DNA of 48,867 bases from Halolacustris sp051744345 (lineage in GTDB: Bacteria; Actinomycetota; Humimicrobiia; Humimicrobiales; Humimicrobiaceae). The notes beneath the pieces are model-generated. The model was not told the DNA's origin, ran no database searches, and worked only from the letters and a program-made list of their open reading frames with translations. This document shows positions 1 to 7,433 of this stretch, in pieces (within the stretch, counting starts at the first letter, position 1; every line of letters starts with the position of its first letter). The position numbers and the translations under genes are program-made. The stretch lies in the NCBI GenBank assembly GCA_051744345.1, contig JBNJCW010000006.1, positions 1 through 48,867 of the forward strand, written 5' to 3'.

Positions 1-157
1 TCACCGCTATTATGCTGGTGCCGATGGCATGGTGTATGGGGATATCTAAAAGCAGGGTGAGTATGGGAACCATTAAAACCCCTCCCCCTATACCGATTAC
101 GGAGCCTATAAACCCTGCAAACAGGCCGGTTAGCATAAGGTATATAAATAAAAGCAT
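1..157 (-). CDS. TauE/SafE-type membrane permease, N-terminal fragment
   Basis: Partial gene running off the left edge; only the first 52 residues are present. The start is ATG at 157; an in-frame stop lies just upstream, so no earlier start is possible. The fragment is one hydrophobic segment followed by a glycine-rich turn (IGIGGG) and a conserved P-x-L and A-x-G-T-S pattern. This is the usual N-terminus of the TauE/SafE (DUF81) family, which exports sulfite, sulfoacetate or related organic anions through the cytoplasmic membrane. It is divergent from obg, with a 147-base AT-rich gap between them. No clear Shine-Dalgarno sequence is seen. The substrate cannot be inferred from the fragment. 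Confidence 0.75.
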   Translation of the reverse strand, partial: MLLFIYLMLTGLFAGFIGSVIGIGGGVLMVPILTLLLDIPIHHAIGTSIIAV

Positions 158-304
158 TATATCTTAAGCATATTTTGGTAACTGGAAAAAAGTATAGGAT
201 AGAAAAATTAAAAATGAAACCATATTTTTGTCTTGTCTTATTTATAGTAATTATATCCATCATTTAATATAATAATTAACCTATTGTAATTAATTAAAAA
301 AACT

Positions 305-1600
305 GTGTTTTTAGATGAAGCAAAAATAAATATAAAAGCAGGCAATGGCGGAAACGGCCTGGTAAGTTTCTTCAACCTCAAGGGCAAGAGGAAAAAGATA
401 GCCAGCGGGGGAACCGGCGGCAGGGGCGGAGATATCATAATAAAGGCAAGCGCTAGGTACAATACCCTTTACCGGTTCAGGAAGAAGGTACACTTCAAGG
501 CTGAGAACGGGGGGCATGGGCAGCCAAATAACAGGAACGGTAAAGATGGCAGTGACATGGTTATAGAGGTGCCGGTAGGTACCATGGTCAGGGAAGATGA
601 CGGCAGGCTTATTGCTGACCTGGACAGGGAAGGAAAAGAAGTGGTCATGGCGGTGGGCGGTATCGGCGGAAGGGGTAATGCAAGCTTTACCTCCCAGGCC
701 AGGAGATTTCCTGCTTTTGCTGAATTCGGAGAAAAAACAGAAGAGAGCTGGATAAGGCTGGAGCTGAGGCTTTTGGCCGATGTAGGACTTGTGGGCTTTC
801 CCAATGCAGGCAAGTCTACCATTATAAGCAGGGTAACTGCTGCCAGGCCAAAGATTGCTGATTATCCATTCACCACCCTGGTGCCCAATCTGGGGGTAGT
901 GGCTGCCGATGAGGACAGCTTTGTAATAGCGGATATACCGGGGCTTATTGAAGGAGCACATAAGGGCAGCGGCCTGGGGGATAAGTTTTTAAGGCATATC
1001 ATGAGGACATCGATAATTGTATTTGTGCTGGATATGGCTAAAATTGTATTCGGCCAGGGGGATGTGGCTGAGGATTTTAAGATACTTAAAAAAGAACTTG
1101 GCCTTTACGGCGGTGGCCTTTTTGAAAAGGACTACATGGTAGCAGTTAATAAGGTTGACCTGGTAAAAGATAAAGAAATTATTAACAGCAATAGGGAAAA
1201 ACTAAAAGAGTGCACGGATGCAAAAATATTATTCATATCCGCTGTTACCGGCCAGGGACTGGATGAAATGGTTAGCCTTCTGTACAGGATGGTAAGAAAG
1301 CAGAAGGATAAAAGTGGGGAGCCTGAGGCTAAAGAAGGTGAATACAGGGTGTATGATATAGATACCACTTCTGCAGCAGATGATAAAATTGAGCTGAAAA
1401 AGTCAGGAGATGAATACCTGGTTAAAAATAAAAAACTTGAGCGGATGGTACAGATGACCGACCTTGAAAATGAGGAGGCCCTGGCCTACCTTATGCAGCG
1501 CATGGATAAGATGCATGTAGCGGACCGGCTAAAAAAGATGGGGGTAGAAGAAGATTCTACGGTAATTATTGGAAAACTTGTATTTGAACTTAAGGAATAA
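305..1600 (+). CDS. obg: Obg/CgtA GTPase
   Basis: Essential GTP-binding protein that associates with the 50S ribosomal subunit and links ribosome assembly to growth and stress. Domains in order: glycine-rich Obg fold (about 1-158), G domain with Walker A GFPNAGKS (164-171), DIPG (210-213), NKVD (282-285) and SAV (312-314), then a C-terminal OCT domain (about 345-425). The 431 residues match OCT-containing Obg proteins. The start is GTG at 305; there is no obvious ribosome-binding site. A TATAAT at 268-273 could be a -10 box without a good -35, giving a short leader. First gene of the obg-proB-proA-nadD-yqeK run; the usual upstream rplU and rpmA are absent. Confidence 0.97.
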   Translation: MFLDEAKINIKAGNGGNGLVSFFNLKGKRKKIASGGTGGRGGDIIIKASARYNTLYRFRKKVHFKAENGGHGQPNNRNGKDGSDMVIEVPVGTMVREDDGRLIADLDREGKEVVMAVGGIGGRGNASFTSQARRFPAFAEFGEKTEESWIRLELRLLADVGLVGFPNAGKSTIISRVTAARPKIADYPFTTLVPNLGVVAADEDSFVIADIPGLIEGAHKGSGLGDKFLRHIMRTSIIVFVLDMAKIVFGQGDVAEDFKILKKELGLYGGGLFEKDYMVAVNKVDLVKDKEIINSNREKLKECTDAKILFISAVTGQGLDEMVSLLYRMVRKQKDKSGEPEAKEGEYRVYDIDTTSAADDKIELKKSGDEYLVKNKKLERMVQMTDLENEEALAYLMQRMDKMHVADRLKKMGVEEDSTVIIGKLVFELKE

Positions 1601-1601
1601 T

Positions 1602-2738
1602 ATGGAAGACAGGCTAAAGTACCTGAAAAATTTAAAAAGGATAGTTGTAAAGATTGGTTCAAGCAGCCTCACCTCTGAAGCAGGGCTGATAGATATGGAA
1701 AATATGGAGAAATTTACCGGGGAGGTAAAGGAGGCAGCAGGAAGGGGCCTTCAGGTCATGGTGGTAAGCAGCGGGGCCATAGCCTGCGGGCTGCAGCATC
1801 TGGGTATTGCGGGCAGGCCTGATGATATTTCCCAGCTTCAGGCTGCTGCATCTGTGGGCCAGGTAGAGCTTATGAGGATATACAGCAGCCTTTTTGCCCG
1901 GAAGGGCATCAAAGTTGGCCAGATACTGCTTACCCAGGAAGACACCACGGCAAGGGAGCAGTATCTAAATATCAGAAATACCATCAGCACGCTCCTGGAT
2001 CTTAATATTGTCCCTATCATAAATGAAAATGACAGCGTGGCTGTGGATGAAATAAAGTTTGGCGACAATGATATCCTGGCGGCACTGGCGGCAAGCCTTA
2101 CCGAGTCGGATTTGCTGGTTATACTTACGGATACGGAAGGGCTGTATGAAAAGGACCCCAGAGAGGATTCCGGCGCAAAGGTTATCAGTGTGGTAGAGGA
2201 GATTACCAGGGATGTAGAGGAGATTGCCGGAGGGACAGGCTCTTTGTACGGGCTGGGGGGAATGGCTTCAAAGATAAAGGCAGCGAGGGTATGCGGCTTT
2301 TCCGGTGTGGGCATGGTTATTGCCAACAGCAGGAAAGAAAATGTATTGGGCCAGATACTGGATGGCAGGGATGTGGGCACGTTCTTTATTCCCCACAAGG
2401 AGAGGAAGGTAAAGAGTGTAAAAAGATGGATTGCATTTGGGATGAGGGCCAAAGGCTCAGTTGTCATTGATGACGGGGCCAAGGATGCCATAACAGAGAA
2501 GGGCAAAAGCCTCCTGGCCGTGGGGGTGGTGGAGGTAAGGGGCAGATTTAACAAGGGAGACACCCTGAAAGTTTATTCTTTAGACGGCCAGCTGTTAGCC
2601 AAGGGAATAAGCAATTTTTCAGATAAAGAGCTAAAAAAGGTTAAGGGCAAGAATGAAAAGCAGATAAGCGAGCAGCTGGGTACCTCTTTGTGCAGCGAGA
2701 TAATACACCGGGACTGCCTGGTAGTTTTTAAAAGTTGA
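1602..2738 (+). CDS. proB: Glutamate 5-kinase
   Basis: Phosphorylates glutamate to gamma-glutamyl phosphate, the first step of proline synthesis, in the cytoplasm. The amino acid kinase fold carries VVKIGSSSLT (15-24), VSSGAIACG (about 55-63), a NENDSVAVDE loop, LTDTEGLY and GGMASKI; a C-terminal PUA domain covers about 290-375. 378 residues is normal for a PUA-containing ProB. ATG at 1602 was chosen over the open frame further up because it follows AAGGAA (1592-1597) and lies 1 base after the obg stop, which indicates translational coupling. proA follows after 52 bases. Confidence 0.97.
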   Translation: MEDRLKYLKNLKRIVVKIGSSSLTSEAGLIDMENMEKFTGEVKEAAGRGLQVMVVSSGAIACGLQHLGIAGRPDDISQLQAAASVGQVELMRIYSSLFARKGIKVGQILLTQEDTTAREQYLNIRNTISTLLDLNIVPIINENDSVAVDEIKFGDNDILAALAASLTESDLLVILTDTEGLYEKDPREDSGAKVISVVEEITRDVEEIAGGTGSLYGLGGMASKIKAARVCGFSGVGMVIANSRKENVLGQILDGRDVGTFFIPHKERKVKSVKRWIAFGMRAKGSVVIDDGAKDAITEKGKSLLAVGVVEVRGRFNKGDTLKVYSLDGQLLAKGISNFSDKELKKVKGKNEKQISEQLGTSLCSEIIHRDCLVVFKS

Positions 2739-2790
2739 TTGTTTACCTCCTTTATATTATATTAAATTAAAAAGTTAGCGGGAGCGGGTT

Positions 2791-4050
2791 ATGAGTGACA
2801 TTGTCCTGGATATAGCACAGAGAGCAAAAAAATCTTCACCCTTTATTGCTGCTGCAAAGACTGCAGAAAAGAACAAGGTATTATCTGATATAGCATCAAA
2901 ACTTATAGATCGTGCCAAAGATATAATAGGGCAGAACAAAATTGATGTGGAAAGGTCCAAAGAAGAAAGGATATCAGAAAGCCTTCTGGACCGGCTCATG
3001 CTGGACAGGACGAGGATTGAAAAAATTGCGGCAAGCATCAGCCAGGTTATAGAATTTACCGACCCTATTGGAGAAGTCATATTCGGATACGACCTTCCCA
3101 ATGGCCTGACCCTTAAGAATATAAGGGTTCCCATGGGAGTAATCGGGATCATATATGAAGCAAGGCCCAATGTGACCATAGATGCTTCGGTACTGTGCCT
3201 GAAGGCCGGGAGTTCGGTCATACTTAGGGGAAGCTCTTCTGCGCTAAAAACCAATATGGTGCTGGCAGACATAATGAGGGAGGCACTTGCCGAAAACCAG
3301 TTTCCCCAGGATATAATACAGGTTATACCTTCTGCAGACAGGGAGGATGCGGTAAGGCTCATGCAGCTGAGGGAATATGTGGACCTCCTTATCCCCCGGG
3401 GGGGCAAGAGCCTTATTGACAGTGTGGTTGCCAATTCAAAGGTTCCGGTTATTGAGACCGGTGTGGGGAACTGCCATGTATATATTGACTGCCGGATTGA
3501 AGAGATTGAATACGGAACTATTGAAGAGTTGGTGGTTAATTCCAAAACCCAGAGGCCTAGCGTCTGCAATGCGGCAGAGAAGCTTCTGATCCATTCCGGG
3601 GTGGCTAAAGGTTTGCTTCCACGTCTGGCAGAGAAGCTAAACCAGCTGGGGGTAGAGCTTGTGGGCTGCCCCAGAGCCCGAAAGTTTTACCCTGGTATGG
3701 GGCAGGCCGCAGAAGAAGACTGGTACCGGGAATACCTGGACCTTAAGATGGGCGTAAAAATAGTGGACAGCCTGGAAGATGCGGCAGCACATATTAACAG
3801 CTATGGCTCACACCATACCGATGCCATAATTACTTCCAGCTACAGCAATGCCCGAAGGTTTGTCCAGGCGATTGATTCTTCAACGGTTAATGTCAATGCC
3901 TCCACCCGGTTTACCGACGGGGGCGAATTCGGAATGGGGGCAGAGATCGGCATAAGCACCCAGAAGCTCCATCACCGGGGCCCTATGGGATTAAGGGAAA
4001 TAACCGCTAACAAGTTTGTAGTATATGGAGATGGACAAATACGAAAATAG
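2791..4050 (+). CDS. proA: Gamma-glutamyl phosphate reductase
   Basis: NADPH-dependent reduction of gamma-glutamyl phosphate to glutamate semialdehyde, the second proline step. It is an aldehyde-dehydrogenase-superfamily protein of 419 residues, the usual length. The catalytic cysteine is C259 in the QRPSVCNAAE motif, and the conserved IYEARPNVT block (about 121-129) and SSTVNVNAST block near the C-terminus are present. ATG at 2791 follows a purine-rich GGGAGCGGG. It works with ProB encoded just upstream. The end overlaps nadD by 26 bases. Confidence 0.97.
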   Translation: MSDIVLDIAQRAKKSSPFIAAAKTAEKNKVLSDIASKLIDRAKDIIGQNKIDVERSKEERISESLLDRLMLDRTRIEKIAASISQVIEFTDPIGEVIFGYDLPNGLTLKNIRVPMGVIGIIYEARPNVTIDASVLCLKAGSSVILRGSSSALKTNMVLADIMREALAENQFPQDIIQVIPSADREDAVRLMQLREYVDLLIPRGGKSLIDSVVANSKVPVIETGVGNCHVYIDCRIEEIEYGTIEELVVNSKTQRPSVCNAAEKLLIHSGVAKGLLPRLAEKLNQLGVELVGCPRARKFYPGMGQAAEEDWYREYLDLKMGVKIVDSLEDAAAHINSYGSHHTDAIITSSYSNARRFVQAIDSSTVNVNASTRFTDGGEFGMGAEIGISTQKLHHRGPMGLREITANKFVVYGDGQIRK

Positions 4051-4687
4051 CGTATATAAGGTAAAGAATAATTACAGCAGGATAGGCATTATGGGGGGAA
4101 CCTTTAACCCCATACACCTGGGACACCTGGTGACTGCACAGGAGGCGCTGAGCCAGTTTAACCTGGACCAGGTAATTTTTATACCCACCTGTGATCCGCC
4201 CCATAAGACCGAAAATGAGATAGCCAGTGCAGAAGACAGGTACCTGATGACGGTAATTGCTACTGCTTCCAACAATGATTTTTTTGTATCCCGCATAGAG
4301 ATTGACAGGAAAGGCAAATCATATACCATCGATACGGTAAGAGAGCTAAGGAAAATTTACGGCAAAGAGGTTTCGCTTTACTTTATTACCGGCGCAGATG
4401 CAATCCTGGAGATACTCTCCTGGAAAGATACTGAAGAAATAATATCCCTGTCCAAATTTATTGCTGCCACCCGTCCGGGCTATAACCTGGCCAGGATTGA
4501 TGAGCTCAAAGACAAGCTTTTTGCCAGCAGGCAGGAAGGTGATGATAAGATATTTGTAATGGAGGTTCCCGCACTGGCTATTTCTTCTACTGATATAAGG
4601 TACCGCATTAAACAGGAAAGGCCCGTAGACTATTTGGTGCCGGAGGGAATAAGCCATTATATTATAAAGCATGGATTATATAAATAG
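4025..4687 (+). CDS. nadD: Nicotinate-nucleotide adenylyltransferase
   Basis: Adenylates nicotinate mononucleotide to deamido-NAD in NAD synthesis. It has the nucleotidyltransferase signature GGTFNPIHLGH (24-34) and the C-terminal ISSTDIR (186-192) motif of NadD. At 220 residues it is 15-20 longer than most relatives; the extra length is before the first strand. ATG at 4025 lies inside the proA 3' end and ATG at 4031 is equally possible; neither has a clear ribosome-binding site, so translation is probably coupled to proA. The end overlaps yqeK by 17 bases. Confidence 0.95.
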   Translation: MEMDKYENSVYKVKNNYSRIGIMGGTFNPIHLGHLVTAQEALSQFNLDQVIFIPTCDPPHKTENEIASAEDRYLMTVIATASNNDFFVSRIEIDRKGKSYTIDTVRELRKIYGKEVSLYFITGADAILEILSWKDTEEIISLSKFIAATRPGYNLARIDELKDKLFASRQEGDDKIFVMEVPALAISSTDIRYRIKQERPVDYLVPEGISHYIIKHGLYK

Positions 4688-5306
4688 CAGTTTGCTTACT
4701 GAAAACAGAGAGGCTTACTTAAGGCAGCTGTCAGAAAGCATGGAAAAGGTAATGCACCGAAGCCTGTACCTGCACAGCATGGGTACCCTGAAATGTTCTA
4801 GAAAGCTTGGCCTAGAGTATATATTGGCAGATAACAGCAGCAGAGCCAATATTGATACTTTTTTTAAACTTTGTGTTTCCTCTATTCTGCATGATTATGG
4901 TAAAATGTTTACATACAGGGAATTATTGGAAACAGCTAAAGAAAACAGGATTAGCTTGAGCAAATTTGAAATAAGCTGCAAACCCATTCTGCACAGCCTG
5001 GTGGGAGATGTTTTAGCAGCCAGAGATTATAATATCACCGACCCCCAGATACTGAAGGCTATAAGGTGCCATACGGTTGGCTGCCTGGATATGGGAATTA
5101 TAGATAAAATTTTATTTGTTTCTGATAAAATAGAACAGACAAGGGACTATGAAGGCATAGAGCAGCTGCGCAGGCTTTCGGTGCAGGGGCTTGACCGGTG
5201 CCTTGCAGAGGTATATAAAAATAATATAATCTATAATATAGAAAGAAACAGGCTGCTTCATCCGGATACAAGCATAATTTGGAATAATATATGCGGAGGT
5301 AAATAA
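4671..5306 (+). CDS. yqeK: HD-domain YqeK-type Ap4A hydrolase
   Basis: HD-domain phosphohydrolase of the YqeK family, which cleaves diadenosine tetraphosphate symmetrically to two ADP. Metal ligands are visible as H35 in HSMGT, H74-D75 in ILHDYGK, H108, H134 and D152 in SDKIE, in the order usual for the family. 211 residues is slightly longer than the typical 190-200. It overlaps nadD, its common neighbour, and stops one base before the next ATG. Cytoplasmic, with no signal or membrane segment. Confidence 0.9.
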   Translation: MDYINSSLLTENREAYLRQLSESMEKVMHRSLYLHSMGTLKCSRKLGLEYILADNSSRANIDTFFKLCVSSILHDYGKMFTYRELLETAKENRISLSKFEISCKPILHSLVGDVLAARDYNITDPQILKAIRCHTVGCLDMGIIDKILFVSDKIEQTRDYEGIEQLRRLSVQGLDRCLAEVYKNNIIYNIERNRLLHPDTSIIWNNICGGK

Positions 5307-5307
5307 A

Positions 5308-7050
5308 ATGGCTTCCAATGATGATGACAACAAATATAGCGAGCATGGTAGAAAAGATCGTGACCTGGAAGATTTCTTCAGTGATGATGACTTTGAGCTT
5401 GGCAGGGATTCCGAAGAAGAGACATTAGATGAATCAGGGTACAGGAGCAGGAGGGTAAAGGATAAGAGCAGGCGGAAAAGGGCTATCATATCAACAATCA
5501 CCATACTGGTTATTTTAGTGGTGGTAGCAGCTGCGATTGTATTCGGCTACCGGTTCATACGCAACAGATTCTTTACACCGGAAGAACCAGTAGAGGCTGA
5601 AGGCATAACCATCCCCGAGGATCTGGCCTTAAACCAGGATATCAATATTATTCTGGCAGGCGCCCGGGAAGACCTGTTGGAGCCACAGATGAACTCTATC
5701 ATATTTTCCAGCTTTAACAGTACGGATAACAGGCTCACTTCTCTCTGTATGCCGGTTAAGATATTGATGGATATACCGGGTTTCAGCCTTGAAAGTGTGG
5801 ACAGGGCTGTGGACTACGGAGGGATGGATCTGCTGTCCCTTACTCTGGAAAATGGCCTGGGCATAGAGGTGGACCATTATCTGCTGATGGATATAATCAA
5901 TGTGGTTGACAGCCTGGGAGGAATAACAGTGCCCCTTGATTCCAGGATAACCTTATCCCTGGATGACGGTTCGGAGGTTACTCTTGAGGGAGGCCCTAAT
6001 GATATGGATGGAATTACCGCGGTTAACTACCTGGAAATGTTCAGCGGGGCAGAATCAGAGGTTACCACTAATGATGTTAAAAAGCAGAAAGCGGTATTTA
6101 CTGCATTGTTTACAAAAATAAACGGGGCCGACCCCGAAGAGCTTGCCAGTAACCTGAGCAAGATAAGCGGTTATATAGAGACAGACCTTAACCTGGAAGA
6201 CCTATCCAGAACTTTGTCTACTTTTGCCAGGATAGAGAGCGCAAATGATATGGTCTATGGGCTGGATGTTTCTTCTGTAGAGCTGGAAGGGGAGACCTAT
6301 TATGTCCCTGACATATCAAGGATTTCGGAAATATTCTCAGACCAGGAAGTTGCTGCCGCGGAAGAAGAGAGTTTTAATACAGTAACCGTAAATATATTAA
6401 ACGGGGCAGGAACCCCCGGACTGGCCGGCAGGGCAACAGATTTGGTTGATACCTTAACCCATGAGAGCGGGCAGAAGAAATTTAATGTGGCGGAGGTAGG
6501 CAATGCTGATAACTTTGATTATGAGGTTACCGAAATTATAGTATCCTCAACCGAGGGATTTGTCATGAACGCTGCTGAAGAACTTATGGGTTTCCTGGGG
6601 GCAGGCAGTATTACCACCCAGGAAGGTTACAGCCAATCCCAGATTGTAGTGATACTGGGCAGTGATTTTAATCCTGATGCAGTAAGCGTGGCTGCCCAGC
6701 CTGAAGAAACAGAAGAAGAGGAGGAGGAAGCTGCAGAGGCTGCGGGACTTATCCAAATAAACATCCTTAACGGGGAAGGCACCACCGGCCTTGCTTCCAC
6801 AGTGGAAGAGATACTGGTAGAAAAAATAAATGATCCTTCGCCGGTAATGGAAGTGATAGAGACCAAAAATGCTGACAGCTGGGATTATACCCAGACCAAG
6901 ATAATTGTGTTTACCAGCAGGGAAGGAGTATCGGAGCTTGCCCAGGATATACAGCAGCAGCTGGGAGTAGGAGCTATTGAATCTTCGGATGACAATGTGG
7001 ACAATGTTGATATTACCATAATACTGGGGAGTGATTACACAAATCAGTAA
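5308..7050 (+). CDS. LytR-CpsA-Psr family membrane protein with two LytR_C domains
   Basis: Membrane-anchored extracytoplasmic protein: acidic cytoplasmic tail (1-55), one transmembrane helix (about 59-82), an LCP-like domain (about 110-330), then two tandem LytR_C domains (about 364-465 and 498-578), each starting with a VNILNG/INILNG strand and ending with IILGSD. They are separated by an acidic Glu-rich linker. LCP enzymes attach glycopolymers to peptidoglycan, but the usual catalytic positions look altered: the D-x-R after the first strand, the PRD motif and the Arg pair in the A-x-Y-x-R block are not seen. It may therefore be non-catalytic. ATG at 5308 follows GGAGG. It sits between yqeK and rsfS as in many Gram-positive operons. 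Confidence 0.8.
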   Translation: MASNDDDNKYSEHGRKDRDLEDFFSDDDFELGRDSEEETLDESGYRSRRVKDKSRRKRAIISTITILVILVVVAAAIVFGYRFIRNRFFTPEEPVEAEGITIPEDLALNQDINIILAGAREDLLEPQMNSIIFSSFNSTDNRLTSLCMPVKILMDIPGFSLESVDRAVDYGGMDLLSLTLENGLGIEVDHYLLMDIINVVDSLGGITVPLDSRITLSLDDGSEVTLEGGPNDMDGITAVNYLEMFSGAESEVTTNDVKKQKAVFTALFTKINGADPEELASNLSKISGYIETDLNLEDLSRTLSTFARIESANDMVYGLDVSSVELEGETYYVPDISRISEIFSDQEVAAAEEESFNTVTVNILNGAGTPGLAGRATDLVDTLTHESGQKKFNVAEVGNADNFDYEVTEIIVSSTEGFVMNAAEELMGFLGAGSITTQEGYSQSQIVVILGSDFNPDAVSVAAQPEETEEEEEEAAEAAGLIQINILNGEGTTGLASTVEEILVEKINDPSPVMEVIETKNADSWDYTQTKIIVFTSREGVSELAQDIQQQLGVGAIESSDDNVDNVDITIILGSDYTNQ

Positions 7051-7411
7051 TAAGGAAACCGAGGCAAACAGCATTCTTGGGCCAGTAAAATTGGCCGCCA
7101 GGATAGCTGATGATAAGCAGGCAGAAAATGTTAAAATCCTGGATATGAGGAAAAGGCTGGTTATTACTGATTATTTTTTAATTATCAGTGCCAGGAATGC
7201 CAGGCTAAGCAAACGTATTTATGAGGATATAGCCAAAGCTCTAAAAGAGAAAAATGTAAAGGCTATAAGTGTGAGCGGAGCCCAGGAAGGCGACTGGATT
7301 CTTGCCGATTATGATGATTTTGTTATCCACATACTTACTACTGAGTTCGCAGAATACTATGACCTGGGAAGGTTATGGATGGATTCTGATACCATAGACT
7401 GGAATAGTTGA
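7031..7411 (+). CDS. rsfS: Ribosomal silencing factor RsfS
   Basis: Iojap/RsfS-family protein that binds ribosomal protein L14 and blocks subunit joining when nutrients are scarce. Family marks are ADDKQAENVKILDM near the N-terminus and the C-terminal EGDWILADYDD ... YYDLGRLW block. 126 residues. The GTG at 7031 overlaps the LytR-type gene by 20 bases and has poor spacing to its purine-rich stretch; an unusual in-frame ATT at 7073, eight bases after GAGG (7061-7064), would give the more typical N-terminus. The start is therefore uncertain, but the family call is firm. Confidence 0.93.
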   Translation: MITQISNKETEANSILGPVKLAARIADDKQAENVKILDMRKRLVITDYFLIISARNARLSKRIYEDIAKALKEKNVKAISVSGAQEGDWILADYDDFVIHILTTEFAEYYDLGRLWMDSDTIDWNS

Positions 7412-7433
7412 ACTAGTTAGAGAGGAACCCCAA

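Noticed and set aside
7381..7433. T-box or riboswitch leader for leuS
   Set aside because: Only 22 bases separate rsfS and leuS; there is no room and no T-box sequence.
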